Shown here piece by piece: positions 8,907 to 17,451 of a stretch of DNA of 64,000 nt. The notes beneath the pieces are model-generated. The model saw only the letters and a program-made list of their open reading frames with translations, searched no databases and was not told the origin of the DNA. Numbering within the stretch: the stretch's first letter is position 1; the number at the start of each line of letters is the position of its first letter. The DNA comes from Bacteroidales bacterium. Its GTDB lineage: Bacteria > Bacteroidota > Bacteroidia > Bacteroidales > Bacteroidaceae. The stretch spans positions 1-64,000 of the forward strand of contig SUXS01000006.1 in the NCBI GenBank assembly GCA_015060865.1, read 5' to 3'. The translations under genes and the position numbers were made by a program.

Positions 8907-11810
8907 CTAAATTATATAATTTACATCCACCTTTGAGACTTTGTCTATAATTCTAAACAAATCAGTAAAATACAAGAAACTCTTAGGATTTAAGTCTTTG
9001 CATATTGTATTAGCAAAAGATGTTTTGCCGCTTGAGCGTATCTCAAAAACATCTGGTATTGCAGTACTTTTTAGCATTTCATTTGCCTTTAGATACTCAT
9101 GGCCAAAATAATGCTCAATCTCAAACATATTAAAATCCTGTTTGTCTTGTAAATAAATACTCATTTCTCCTGGAATAGGAAGTGTTATTGCATATACCTC
9201 AGCATGCTCATGTTTCTTAATAGAGTCCTTTTCTACTTCGCGGTAAATTTTATTGTTCAAACCTCTATACTCTCTTAATCCTGCTCCATCATGATCATAT
9301 ATACCTATTATAGTACTATATTCCGAACTATATCCAAAAGCTGCATCCAATTCTTTTGAAACAATTGTAGATGAACCATCCTTACCATTCTGAGTAGCCA
9401 CAGTAATTTTCCAATATGGCATACATCCGCCAGTTAAAACCATGAAAGCATGTTCCAGGATCTGTGCATCTGTTTTACCTTCCACGAAAATTTTCACCTT
9501 ACGTTCAACGGTTACGGTATCCAATACAGAAAACCTGTTTTTTGAAGTAGGATTATCTATTAAAGCCTTTAATGGAATAGATAAAGAACTATATTTCCTT
9601 TTTAAATCTTCACGTAACTCTTTATATCCAGCTTTACCCATTAAATCAAGTGTAAACTGAGCAATTATATTCAGAGAAGGATCTTTTAGTATTTCAGAAT
9701 GCAATACAATCTCTTCTAAGGCACTAGAGTCATTAATACGTTTAGAATCAAGCGTAAAAGCAAGTTCTAACAACTTATATCCAATGATAGGTATTACGCT
9801 TTTATCTGTCGTTTCTGATGTGACAATACGATCTAATTCTTTTTTAAGTGTTTGATATGAAAGTTGTAAAGGTGCTTTTAGTGTTATGGAATTAAACATT
9901 TCGTAAAAATGAATAAAATTCATTAGATGCAATATTGGCATTCGGTAATTTCTAAACAGTACACTATCGTCTGAAGACATTTTCTTTAAAACATTATCTG
10001 ACTCTAAGACTAAATTTAGAGCTGTCAAAACAAGATCTCTTCTAATTTTATTATCTGTTTGATAGAGTGCTTGTAATAAATAACCGCATCCTTGAATACC
10101 TGATATATACTCATTCCATCGTTTACTACTTACTAATTTATTATTTATTCTTCCAGCAAATTCTGGCATATCCTTTGTCTTTCCTGCGTAAAAGACTGCA
10201 ACATTTTGCCATTGAATATCAAAAAAGTTTTCAACAAGAACAGTTTCTTTTTCTCGTCTAAACTTAAATATTTCGATTGCCGCATAATATTCCATATAAG
10301 AATCATGAGTAAAAGCAACCCATTTATCATCCTTGATGTATAAAATACCTGTATTATGAATTAGATACATTAGCACATCTTTTAATTGAGCATCTTTTAC
10401 AGGCAATGTCTTCCCCTCATAATATTCAGCAAAATACAACATGAATTCATCTATGGAAAGTGGTTTGTGATTTTTACTTTCCATAAGCAAAAGCGCATAT
10501 AAAGACAGTATGCGTTCTTTGAAAGAAATATCTATAAATTCAACTTTGCTAGAGACAACTGCTTTACCAACAATTAAATCATTAAAATTGTCATAAATAT
10601 CTGTAATTGTTGCAGGAATCTCAAAATCGGTTTCATCATATAATATAGAAATAAGTGACAAAGTAAGCGGAGTAATAGGAAGTCTTTCTATGATTTTATT
10701 TTCCCTTAACGCATCTAACAGATTATTTGTTTTAAACTCATCTCCTGAAAAGAAAGCACTTACAAATCTTTTTATCTGTTCGTAATTAAACCTACTAATT
10801 TCGTAAGATTTATTCTTTTTGTCAGCGCAAATCTTTTCAATATGTTCAGGCTCTCTGGTTCCAATAAAATATTTTACTCCTTTTGATTCGTAAAGATTCC
10901 CCAATTGTTTCAAAATATTATTTTGGTCCTCCGCCTCAAATTCATCTATACTATCTATAAGCAAGCATATCTTGTAGTCAATAGCTAAATTTGCAAGACT
11001 TTTAGACTGGAAAAAGCTTTGAGTCTTATTTTTTACAACATCTTTAATTGTAAAGTTATTTTTCAAAAGGTCTAAGGCTGTTACATATATAGGGAGGTAC
11101 TTAATTTCAATATTACCTTCGTTTTGTTCTATCATCATAGAACCTAAACGTTTGAGCAAAGATGACTTGCCAGTACCTGAATCGCCAGATAATATAATCG
11201 GTTTCTCTTCTGCTATCAGCACACTTAAGTCTGCTCGTTTTCTAGTTATTGTATGCGTCTTAGTGTCTTCTTCATATGAAAAAAGTTGAGGATTTATATA
11301 TATATCAAGTAACCTTTGACATTTTTCACTAGGCAATTTTAAGCGTCTCAATTGATTTTCTTGTTTAACATTTTCCGAGAAATCGCTTTCATATTTCAGA
11401 AGTGAGATGTCATCATGCTTCCATAGTTCAGGGTAATCTTTGTCTATTAATTTTATCAATCTATCACGCCCAATATAATTAACTCTAAAATGTGAAATTC
11501 TTGAGTCTATTTCACTTTGGAAGCCGTTAGATATGTGATTTTTAGATACAATAGTTACATTGTTCGCTGAATACTTAGATTGCTCTTGTAAAATCATTTC
11601 GCATATTTTATCTATATCAACTTCTCCGCTTAACTGAAATGGAAAAACCATGAATATATTAGTTATTGGGCTCATTGGATTATCCAAATAAGCTTCTAAA
11701 ACGTTATCATGATTTTTGATATTAATAAAACCTTCTTTAGAGACAATAGTAATCAAAACAGATTTTAGTTGTCCTATAGACAAATCTTCTACTTTTTTTA
11801 TCTTATTCAT
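8907..11810 (-). CDS. NACHT-type STAND NTPase with C-terminal TOPRIM-like domain
   Basis: 967 residues from the ATG at 11810 (the frame also has a TTG two codons upstream). The N-terminal domain (1-150) is short and not clearly assigned; VNYIGRDRLIKLIDKDYPELW resembles sequences seen at the end of Mrr-like nuclease domains in other NACHT proteins. The NTPase has Walker A LSGDSGTGKSSLLKRLG (about 209) and a NACHT-like Walker B ICLLIDSIDEFE (about 290). A helical arm follows (400-740). The C-terminus has the TOPRIM motifs KIFVEGKTD (about 775) and IIGIYDHDGAG (about 838). It lies between the XRE regulator and hsdR. Family knowledge suggests phage sensing with a DNA-acting effector. The TOPRIM effector is inference from motifs. 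Confidence 0.75.
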   Translation of the reverse strand: MNKIKKVEDLSIGQLKSVLITIVSKEGFINIKNHDNVLEAYLDNPMSPITNIFMVFPFQLSGEVDIDKICEMILQEQSKYSANNVTIVSKNHISNGFQSEIDSRISHFRVNYIGRDRLIKLIDKDYPELWKHDDISLLKYESDFSENVKQENQLRRLKLPSEKCQRLLDIYINPQLFSYEEDTKTHTITRKRADLSVLIAEEKPIILSGDSGTGKSSLLKRLGSMMIEQNEGNIEIKYLPIYVTALDLLKNNFTIKDVVKNKTQSFFQSKSLANLAIDYKICLLIDSIDEFEAEDQNNILKQLGNLYESKGVKYFIGTREPEHIEKICADKKNKSYEISRFNYEQIKRFVSAFFSGDEFKTNNLLDALRENKIIERLPITPLTLSLISILYDETDFEIPATITDIYDNFNDLIVGKAVVSSKVEFIDISFKERILSLYALLLMESKNHKPLSIDEFMLYFAEYYEGKTLPVKDAQLKDVLMYLIHNTGILYIKDDKWVAFTHDSYMEYYAAIEIFKFRREKETVLVENFFDIQWQNVAVFYAGKTKDMPEFAGRINNKLVSSKRWNEYISGIQGCGYLLQALYQTDNKIRRDLVLTALNLVLESDNVLKKMSSDDSVLFRNYRMPILHLMNFIHFYEMFNSITLKAPLQLSYQTLKKELDRIVTSETTDKSVIPIIGYKLLELAFTLDSKRINDSSALEEIVLHSEILKDPSLNIIAQFTLDLMGKAGYKELREDLKRKYSSLSIPLKALIDNPTSKNRFSVLDTVTVERKVKIFVEGKTDAQILEHAFMVLTGGCMPYWKITVATQNGKDGSSTIVSKELDAAFGYSSEYSTIIGIYDHDGAGLREYRGLNNKIYREVEKDSIKKHEHAEVYAITLPIPGEMSIYLQDKQDFNMFEIEHYFGHEYLKANEMLKSTAIPDVFEIRSSGKTSFANTICKDLNPKSFLYFTDLFRIIDKVSKVDVNYII

Positions 11811-11831
11811 AATCAATAACTACATTCAAAT

Positions 11832-12050
11832 CTATCTATTAAACAACGATTTATACTCTCTGACAATTAGCTCTTTTATATCAACCCCAAGTAAATCTGA
11901 GATTTTGAGCAGACTATTAAGGTCTGGTTGAGAAGAATTGGTACACCATTTTGATACGGTTGACGGGTTTACACCCAACTGCTCGGCCAACCATTTATTG
12001 GTGCGTTTTTTCTCGACTAAAACTACTTTTATGCGGTTTATATCTTCCAT
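11832..12050 (-). CDS. XRE-family regulator of the restriction operon
   Basis: 72 residues with a Cro/C1-type helix-turn-helix: NKWLAEQLGVNPSTVSKWCTN is the helix-turn-helix core, followed by QPDLNSLLKISDLLGVDIKEL. Two ATGs are possible (12053 and 12050). I chose 12050 because a decayed paralogue at 15512 keeps only this one. It is the first gene of the type I operon and likely acts like a C-protein that controls hsdR/hsdM expression. An imperfect palindrome 26 bases upstream is also present before the paralogue and is the likely operator. Confidence 0.88.
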   Translation of the reverse strand: MEDINRIKVVLVEKKRTNKWLAEQLGVNPSTVSKWCTNSSQPDLNSLLKISDLLGVDIKELIVREYKSLFNR

Positions 12051-12075
12051 CATTGCATCTATTTGCAGTAAGTGT

Positions 12076-12092
12076 ACTGAATTTATATCACT
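12076..12092 (-). promoter_or_regulatory. Candidate operator of the XRE regulator
   Basis: Minus-strand sequence AGTGATATAAATTCAGT is an imperfect inverted repeat. The equivalent site before the decayed XRE copy (15538-15554) is AGTGAAATTAATTCACT, a better palindrome (AGTGAA/TTCACT). Conservation of the symmetric half-sites in an otherwise diverging upstream region suggests protein binding. Autoregulation is inferred. Confidence 0.45.
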
Positions 12093-12288
12093 TTAAAGAT
12101 GTCTGTCGACAAACTTTCTTTATATAGTATTTTGTTTTGTTAGCAATTTCGTAAAATAAGGACTTAATGTATTAAAAGTGTGTGTTGGGTTTAGTGCAAA
12201 CAGTGCACGATGTGGCTATTACAAGGCAATGTTCTGAAAAACCGCATTCTATGTCTTCTTAATACATTAATACAAATCCGAAATATTA
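12093..12288. other. Intergenic spacer with a 12-base inverted repeat
   Basis: The spacer separates the restriction operon from the DUF262/DUF3696 module. It is AT-rich and holds TTAATGTATTAA (12164-12175) and its exact reverse complement TTAATACATTAA (12259-12270), 83 bases apart. A small repeat GTGCAAACAGTGCAC lies between. I see no gene here. Confidence 0.5.
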
Positions 12289-13188
12289 TCATCTCTTTAG
12301 TCTAATGTCATGACTAGAATCAGCATCTCCTGTCTTATCTCCATGCCAGTTGATTTCTCTCAAATGCTTTCCCCGATGGTTTAGTAACTCAAAATGAAAA
12401 TCTTCCTTTTCAAAATCAATGCTTAGATAGCAATTGTCTTCTTTGAAATGGATGGAACGAAAAATCAACCTCTGATGACTATCATCTTGATTAAGACTCG
12501 TTTTATTCTCATCAACAGTCCAACCATTCATCTCAGCTAAAATCTTACCATGCTGACGAAGATAAGAGATCTTTTCTCCTGTTGTCCCCGATTTCCTATC
12601 TGCAGCATGTCCGATTTTCTTGCAATACGCTTCCATCATTTCATGGTTCCACATAGGTTCTTCAGCCGCTTTATGTTGTCTACTTGCATTGCATGGCACC
12701 AAATAATCTATGCTAACATTACTTTGATCATATAGGTTGTGAACCGTACATGTTTGCTTACTATTCCCATCTGCCTTTATTGTGCCAGTAATTGTTGCAC
12801 TTTCATTATTCCCATCGAATGTGAAACTGACGACGCTTGCTCCCTGTTCATAAGCTTTTCCTATACATGAAGATTCTTCACTAGCGTCATTTGTTACTTT
12901 GGTCGTGGAGTCATCATAATCAGCTTTTTGTATGCGAGAATCCATTATAGCCAACAATAGTTGTCTTTTGTCAGCAGACAATTCAGAATTGTCAGGGATG
13001 TAACAATTGGAAAGGGCGTAACCACATAGTTCCCTCTTTTTGAAATCACGAGGAACACCAATTTTGGCAATACCATAGGTGTCGGAAAGATGCGTCATCA
13101 AGTCATACCATCTTTCCACTTTCGACCATTGGGATGTGAGGGTTCCAGAACCCTTCATTGACCAATCATTCAAATACAAGAGCGCCAT
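12289..13188 (-). CDS. Unknown protein, third gene of the DUF262/DUF3696 module
   Basis: 299 residues from the ATG at 13188. This start is decided by a strong Shine-Dalgarno sequence (GGAGGAATAACT directly before ATG), rare in this window; the longer frame would overlap the preceding gene. The sequence opens MALLYLNDWSMKGSGTLTSQW and has no motif I recognise. It contains two Thr/Ser-rich stretches (VTNDASEESSCIG, ITGTIKADGNSKQTCTV), then HKAAEEPMWNHEMMEAYCKKIGHAAD. No signal peptide or membrane helix is present. Because it is two bases behind the AAA ATPase gene, it is probably the effector or partner of that ATPase. Confidence 0.7.
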   Translation of the reverse strand: MALLYLNDWSMKGSGTLTSQWSKVERWYDLMTHLSDTYGIAKIGVPRDFKKRELCGYALSNCYIPDNSELSADKRQLLLAIMDSRIQKADYDDSTTKVTNDASEESSCIGKAYEQGASVVSFTFDGNNESATITGTIKADGNSKQTCTVHNLYDQSNVSIDYLVPCNASRQHKAAEEPMWNHEMMEAYCKKIGHAADRKSGTTGEKISYLRQHGKILAEMNGWTVDENKTSLNQDDSHQRLIFRSIHFKEDNCYLSIDFEKEDFHFELLNHRGKHLREINWHGDKTGDADSSHDIRLKR

Positions 13189-13190
13189 AG

Positions 13191-14315
13191 TTATTCCTCC
13201 TCCGTTAATGACCTCAAAGATTTCTCCCATTCGTCAAAGAAGCCTATAGGCCAATCTTCCATTGAACCATCATCATGGATTTGTATATGCTTAGTCTGGT
13301 GAAGTAATGGATTCTCTTTGTCAGCATATACAAAATGGACTTCTACATTGTTCTCATCTATCAGTTGGTTCTTAACCGCGATTCTTACTCCATTGAGCAA
13401 ATGGTCACTGTGTGTCTCAATAATAACCTGAACCCCATTTTCTGCAGCCATAGAGAGCAATTCACCCATTCTTGTTTGAGCCTTTGGATGTATATGAGCT
13501 TCTGGATTTTCGATTACAACAAGAGAATTCTTAGGAGCAGTCATCAAGGCGACAACAATTGGAAAAACAGAACTGTTACCGAAAGGCATATTAAACGGAG
13601 AAACTTCAGTGTTGATACCATTAACGTTTACGGAATATGACATCTTCACATGTTCTTTGTCTTGTTCTGTTACTTTAACTGTTTGGTTAAAGTCCATGAT
13701 ATAGCTCATCCACGCAGAGACATTGGAAGTTACCCTCATATCTCCAAACTTGTCAAATTCAGGAATTTGAATCTTTTCATCCTCGCTTAAAGCACGATAT
13801 AGACGAGAGGCCGCCATCATTCCATATTTGTTACCAATTCTACTATCAGTCGTATCTGTGGATATATTGCTACTATATACTTCTACGGGGCTAACTCGAT
13901 CAGGTGCTAAATAAACCAAGTCTTTTGAAAAGAGAGCACAGCAACTTTCGAACTCAGACAAATTACCAAATACACTCGTTTTACATGTGTCTTCATCTTT
14001 AACTGCATCTACAATTGTCACATTAAGTACGTCAGCAATCGTATCGTCTTCTATCGAAATTGTTACGTCTGCATCCTCACTCCCAAAATATCTAATTGCA
14101 TCAGCACTTTTTAAATTAACAAGGCCACCTCGCAATTGAACTTTTTCACTCAACATTGTACGTTTATCCAGGTCACTCTGCCTAAGTAGCATCAACGCTT
14201 GGATAAGCGTTGATTTGCCAGCACCATTGGCACCTGCAACGATAGTAAGATTTCCTAATGCAAAGCTTTGTTCCTCAAAGCATTTGAAGTTCTTTAAGGT
14301 GAGGTACGATAACAT
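13191..14315 (-). CDS. AAA family ATPase with DUF3696 C-terminus
   Basis: 374 residues. Walker A is IVAGANGAGKSTLIQALMLL (residues 27-46), Walker B is LVVIENPEAHIHPKAQ (about 268), and the H-loop region is VIIETHSDHLLNGVRIAV. The tail WPIGFFDEWEKSL matches the DUF3696 end. This is an OLD/SMC-like ATPase without a TOPRIM domain. Family members often occur as predicted defence or overcoming-lysogenization-type genes next to a variable partner. Here it is preceded by a DUF262-like gene (6 bases) and followed by an unknown gene (2 bases), so the three form one operon. Confidence 0.88.
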   Translation of the reverse strand: MLSYLTLKNFKCFEEQSFALGNLTIVAGANGAGKSTLIQALMLLRQSDLDKRTMLSEKVQLRGGLVNLKSADAIRYFGSEDADVTISIEDDTIADVLNVTIVDAVKDEDTCKTSVFGNLSEFESCCALFSKDLVYLAPDRVSPVEVYSSNISTDTTDSRIGNKYGMMAASRLYRALSEDEKIQIPEFDKFGDMRVTSNVSAWMSYIMDFNQTVKVTEQDKEHVKMSYSVNVNGINTEVSPFNMPFGNSSVFPIVVALMTAPKNSLVVIENPEAHIHPKAQTRMGELLSMAAENGVQVIIETHSDHLLNGVRIAVKNQLIDENNVEVHFVYADKENPLLHQTKHIQIHDDGSMEDWPIGFFDEWEKSLRSLTEEE

Positions 14316-14321
14316 ATTATT

Positions 14322-15284
14322 TTATTTTAATTTATTTGACATATATTTGATTTGCTCTGATAACATATTGTATGAAGAACTATACAAATTGTTAGGTCTT
14401 TTCTCCCAAAGTTTCTTTGATTTTTTAATAAGTGCATCAAGTGATTCGTTATTGTCAACTTCTACAACCCCATTCATGATCAATAGGATTATGACAGTCT
14501 TGAGCGACTGACTTTTCCATGAGAAGAACTTTTTACATGCCTCATATCGCAAGAACGAAAGTTTTTCTATCATTGTGTATTCATCAAACCCTACAGAACA
14601 ATACCTTTCCAGCTGAGGTATAAGTATAGAATCAATTTTTGTGCTACCAGAAACAGAAACCTTTGACGTATAATAATCTACGTCATTTCTAATTTCCCAT
14701 AACAACGGGAGGCGCACTATTTGTCTTCTATTCTGCTTTACGCTCGAGTATGATAGAATGATATTATCTACAATCCTTTCAAGATTATTATACCCATCAG
14801 GAAAAACAAACTTGGCTACAGCCCATAAATCACTGCTTCCCTCTGTAACACTCCCCATCTCATAGATACGATACCTATCGCTCTGCGTAACACCTGGGTT
14901 AAGAACCGTAACGAAAAACTCCGTATTGAGAAGTTTCCTTTTCAGCGTTAGAGGAAGTTCCTCAAATCGTTTATATTTCTTAAACTCCCCAAGTGCTTCT
15001 TCGCTCAAAGTAAGAGTACCTGTAATATATTCATAAATACATTTCAGTTGACGTTCCCCAGTTATTACATACCAGTTCTTCTCGCTTCCATCAAACATAA
15101 GCTCAGGAACTTGAAAGCCTAAAAGCAACTGATATATGAATAAACTCTTTAGTCCAATATCCCATCTAGAGTTTGTTCCATAGGTCTGACCTACGAACCT
15201 CAATGAATCCTTTTCAATCATATTAAGGATCAACTCACATGTGAGTATTTGTTTACGGAATGTATAATTATCCTTTATTATCAT
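14322..15284 (-). CDS. DUF262-like (GmrSD N-domain related) protein with altered DGQQR motif
   Basis: 320 residues. The segment SRWDIGLKSLFIYQLLLG, then WYVITGERQLKCIYEYITG, aligns with the DUF262 core, where the usual sequence is W..KS..I.S.LLG and DGQQR for nucleotide hydrolysis. Here the DGQQR motif reads TGERQ, so the acidic residue is lost. DUF262 occurs in the GmrSD modification-dependent restriction enzymes and in several other defence systems. The rest (residues 150-320) is helical and not recognised. It is the first gene of a three-gene unit with the DUF3696 ATPase. The missing acidic residue suggests a binding rather than hydrolytic role, which is inference. Confidence 0.7.
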   Translation of the reverse strand: MIIKDNYTFRKQILTCELILNMIEKDSLRFVGQTYGTNSRWDIGLKSLFIYQLLLGFQVPELMFDGSEKNWYVITGERQLKCIYEYITGTLTLSEEALGEFKKYKRFEELPLTLKRKLLNTEFFVTVLNPGVTQSDRYRIYEMGSVTEGSSDLWAVAKFVFPDGYNNLERIVDNIILSYSSVKQNRRQIVRLPLLWEIRNDVDYYTSKVSVSGSTKIDSILIPQLERYCSVGFDEYTMIEKLSFLRYEACKKFFSWKSQSLKTVIILLIMNGVVEVDNNESLDALIKKSKKLWEKRPNNLYSSSYNMLSEQIKYMSNKLK

Positions 15285-15325
15285 AGTTATTCAATATTTT
15301 GCCAATCTATATTTAAACACCTCTA

Positions 15326-15512
15326 TTACTTAATTCTTATAAGTAAGTTCTTTAAGACTTCATCCGTTTTGTTTAGTGTTTCTAAAGATGGACGAACTGA
15401 ATTAACTCATCACTTACTTACCGTAGCTACACCAACCCTAGTTTTGAGCCAACCATTTATTGGTGCGTTTTTTCTCAATTAAAACTACTTTTATGCGGTT
15501 TATCTCTTTCAT
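15326..15512 (-). pseudogene. Decayed second copy of the XRE regulator
   Basis: From the ATG at 15512 the frame reads MKEINRIKVVLIEKKRTNKWLAQN, nearly identical to the intact regulator at 11832-12050, then hits a TAG. After a frame shift, ATVSK, two stops, then VNSVRPSLETLNKTDEVL can be followed and aligns with TVSKWCTNSSQPDLNSLLKISDLL. The upstream sequence, including the proposed operator, is also conserved. This is a duplicated operon head whose reading frame has been lost. It lies between the recombinase and the DUF262 module, which now occupies the position where the regulated genes would be. Confidence 0.85.
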
Positions 15513-15537
15513 AATTGCATCTATTTATAGCAAAAGT

Positions 15538-15554
15538 AGTGAATTAATTTCACT
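15538..15554 (-). promoter_or_regulatory. Operator-like palindrome before the decayed XRE gene
   Basis: AGTGAAATTAATTCACT on the minus strand has symmetric arms AGTGAA and TTCACT. It is in the same position relative to the ATG as 12076-12092 before the intact gene. The intact regulator might still bind here and influence the DUF262 module. Confidence 0.45.
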
Positions 15555-15596
15555 TTAAGCGCTATTTGGCGATATTTTTTCGATTATACACTATTT

Positions 15597-16991
15597 TTAG
15601 AACAATCCCTCGTTTCCGGCATTCTCACTCTGGCGAAGTTTCTCCATAATCTTGTCGGCTATCTCGTCTGACGACAGTTTGATATAGTCGAAGAATGTAC
15701 GTTGGTCTTTATGTCCACTGATTGACATCATCTGCACGGTATCGAATAGTCCGGTAAGGTAGAGATTGGTGATTCCACTTCGGCGGGCGGTGTGCGATGT
15801 AACCAAGTCGTAGCGGTATTTGATAACATCGCCATCTTCGTTACGCATAAATTCTGCATCGCCACGTTCTTCCATTTCGCGTTCGCGCATGGTGAGCTTG
15901 GTGATCTCTGCCTTTTGTAACGATGGTACCTCTTCGGATAGTCGTTTGAGAATATCCTTTATATATCTGTTGAGAATGACATCAGAAATCTCGGGGATAT
16001 TAAAGTCGTAACGCTCGGCAATGCGCAGTAGGTTGTCGTTCATAATGGGAACAACAACCGGAGTACTGGTTTTCTTTTGTATCAAGCGCACAACCTTATT
16101 TCCTCTTGCTGTGGTGGTAAAGTTATTGGCTGTAAGTGCAGAATAGTCACTATATCTTTGGCAAGTGTAACAACCTACTAAGAATACATCGCGCACTTGT
16201 GCATCCAAACCATCCAATGGCATTTCGTACAAGGCCTGAAGTTCAGCATCGTTCAAATAGATCTCTTTTGCTTTATCACATTCGCGTACACGGATTTTCG
16301 AGAAACACTTTTCGGCAATGGAATTGTTGTGGAATCTGGCTTTATGGGCATAGCCAACCATTGCACGGAAACAAACAAGGTATTTGTTAATGCTCTTGGG
16401 CATATAACCATCTTTCTCCATCATAAAAAGAAACTTATCCACCAATCGCTGATCGATACTTTCCCAAGTGAATGGGTGCTTTTTATGAAAGCGTTCAAGG
16501 ATAAGTCTGAAAGACTCCCAAACTTTACAGGTGTTTGCACTATAGGTGTTGCCATTATGTTTGATGGAACCCTCTCTGATTCCTGCAATGAAGTCATTGA
16601 GGAAAGTTCGCACATCTTTTTTACGTGCTTCCTCGGCTGCCTGTTTCTTCTGCTTGCGTTCTTCTTCCTCTTTGCGTTGCTGTTCTCTGATTTCAGCAAA
16701 GACAATAGACTCAACCGCATGGTCTATGTGTGTATCTTCAAATTTACCCTGACTCAACAATTCTTCCAATGCCTGGTCGATGGCACACATCTTACGATAA
16801 ATAGTCTGTCCATCTTTGGTCCTATAGAACTTCTCCAAACTTGCAGCATCCTTATTCGCCCTCTCCCACACATTGCGGTCAATCACAATTCTAGTATTGA
16901 CATTCTTGTCAATCTTAGGAACACGTTTCCTTATTCGGACGAACAATGTAGCCTCTTTACTTGTGCCTTTTCTCAAAAAGTAGTTGCCCAT
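15597..16991 (-). CDS. Tyrosine-type site-specific recombinase (integrase)
   Basis: 464 residues with an N-terminal arm-binding domain (MGNYFLRKGTSKEATLFVRIRKR), a long Lys/Glu-rich helix (about 85-105), a SAM-like core-binding domain, and a catalytic domain. Catalytic positions seen: R in GCYTCQRYSDYS, HTARRSGITNLY (H-x-x-R, about 400), SGHKDQRT, and the nucleophile in FFDYIKLS (about 434). It resembles integrases of Bacteroidales genomic islands and transposons. It sits at the boundary between the AT-rich defence island and GC-rich core DNA, so I take it as the island integrase. Whether it also inverts the hsdS locus 15 kb away is unknown. Confidence 0.92.
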   Translation of the reverse strand: MGNYFLRKGTSKEATLFVRIRKRVPKIDKNVNTRIVIDRNVWERANKDAASLEKFYRTKDGQTIYRKMCAIDQALEELLSQGKFEDTHIDHAVESIVFAEIREQQRKEEEERKQKKQAAEEARKKDVRTFLNDFIAGIREGSIKHNGNTYSANTCKVWESFRLILERFHKKHPFTWESIDQRLVDKFLFMMEKDGYMPKSINKYLVCFRAMVGYAHKARFHNNSIAEKCFSKIRVRECDKAKEIYLNDAELQALYEMPLDGLDAQVRDVFLVGCYTCQRYSDYSALTANNFTTTARGNKVVRLIQKKTSTPVVVPIMNDNLLRIAERYDFNIPEISDVILNRYIKDILKRLSEEVPSLQKAEITKLTMREREMEERGDAEFMRNEDGDVIKYRYDLVTSHTARRSGITNLYLTGLFDTVQMMSISGHKDQRTFFDYIKLSSDEIADKIMEKLRQSENAGNEGLF

Positions 16992-17041
16992 AACTTTTTT
17001 CTTTATGTTTTCACCACAAATTTAGCGAAACTTTTTGAGAT

Positions 17042-17064
17042 TTGTCACCACATTGTCACCACAT
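17042..17064. repeat. Tandem TTGTCACCACAT repeats upstream of the recombinase
   Basis: TTGTCACCACAT occurs twice in tandem (sharing one T), with a related TTTTCACCACAA near 17008. They lie 50-75 bases upstream of the recombinase start, where arm-type binding sites or regulatory sites of integrases are often found. Function inferred. Confidence 0.5.
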
Positions 17065-17203
17065 TTTCAAAATTAGCTTAATATTGGCTTTTTAAAAGAA
17101 ATTTGTAAAGCATTATAATTCAACATATTTCTTATTTCTTTTAATTTTCGCAATTAAATTAAATAAAGAAAACAGAGTTCTGGTGGCACCACGTTGAAAA
17201 AGA

Positions 17204-17240
17204 AGCAGTTATCTGATAAGATAGCTGCTTTTTTATTGTT
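17204..17240 (+). terminator. Hairpin terminator, possibly bidirectional
   Basis: AGCAGTTATCT pairs with AGATAGCTGCT (one G-U) around a GATA loop and is followed by seven T on the plus strand. The reverse strand is followed by TTCTTTTT, so it could stop transcription both ways. Confidence 0.65.
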
Positions 17241-17451
17241 TTTTTGACCCGGTTCAACTAAAGAGTCAAACCAAAAATCGACATGTAAACAAACCAGCAA
17301 TGTGATTTGCGCCAAATCAGAAATCCTCGGCTTGATCAAGCCGAAGATAAAACCACAAAAGCACAGCACCTTACCCATTTCTCATTGCAGAGTATCAGCT
17401 TCACCCCGCATCCTACTCTCGACTTAGCGCCAACACCGTTTTCCGAGCCCT

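Larger units (their letters stand above)
16992..17451. other. Gene-free island boundary with repeats and palindrome
   Basis: Base composition changes here from AT-rich to GC-rich. Seen within it: tandem direct repeats before the recombinase (17042-17064), a terminator hairpin (17204-17236), and a perfect 18-base palindrome TCGGCTTGATCAAGCCGA at 17327-17344. A frame of 74 codons on the minus strand crosses the hairpin and is not credible. No tRNA is visible, so the attachment site is not identified. Confidence 0.5.

Noticed and set aside
15597..16991. Recombinase as the hsdS invertase
   Set aside because: It is 15 kb from the inversion sites and has the look of an island integrase; the actual invertase may lie left of the window. 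Kept as an open option only.
17154..17378. 74-codon minus-strand frame at the island edge
   Set aside because: It runs through a terminator hairpin and a palindrome and lacks protein-like composition.
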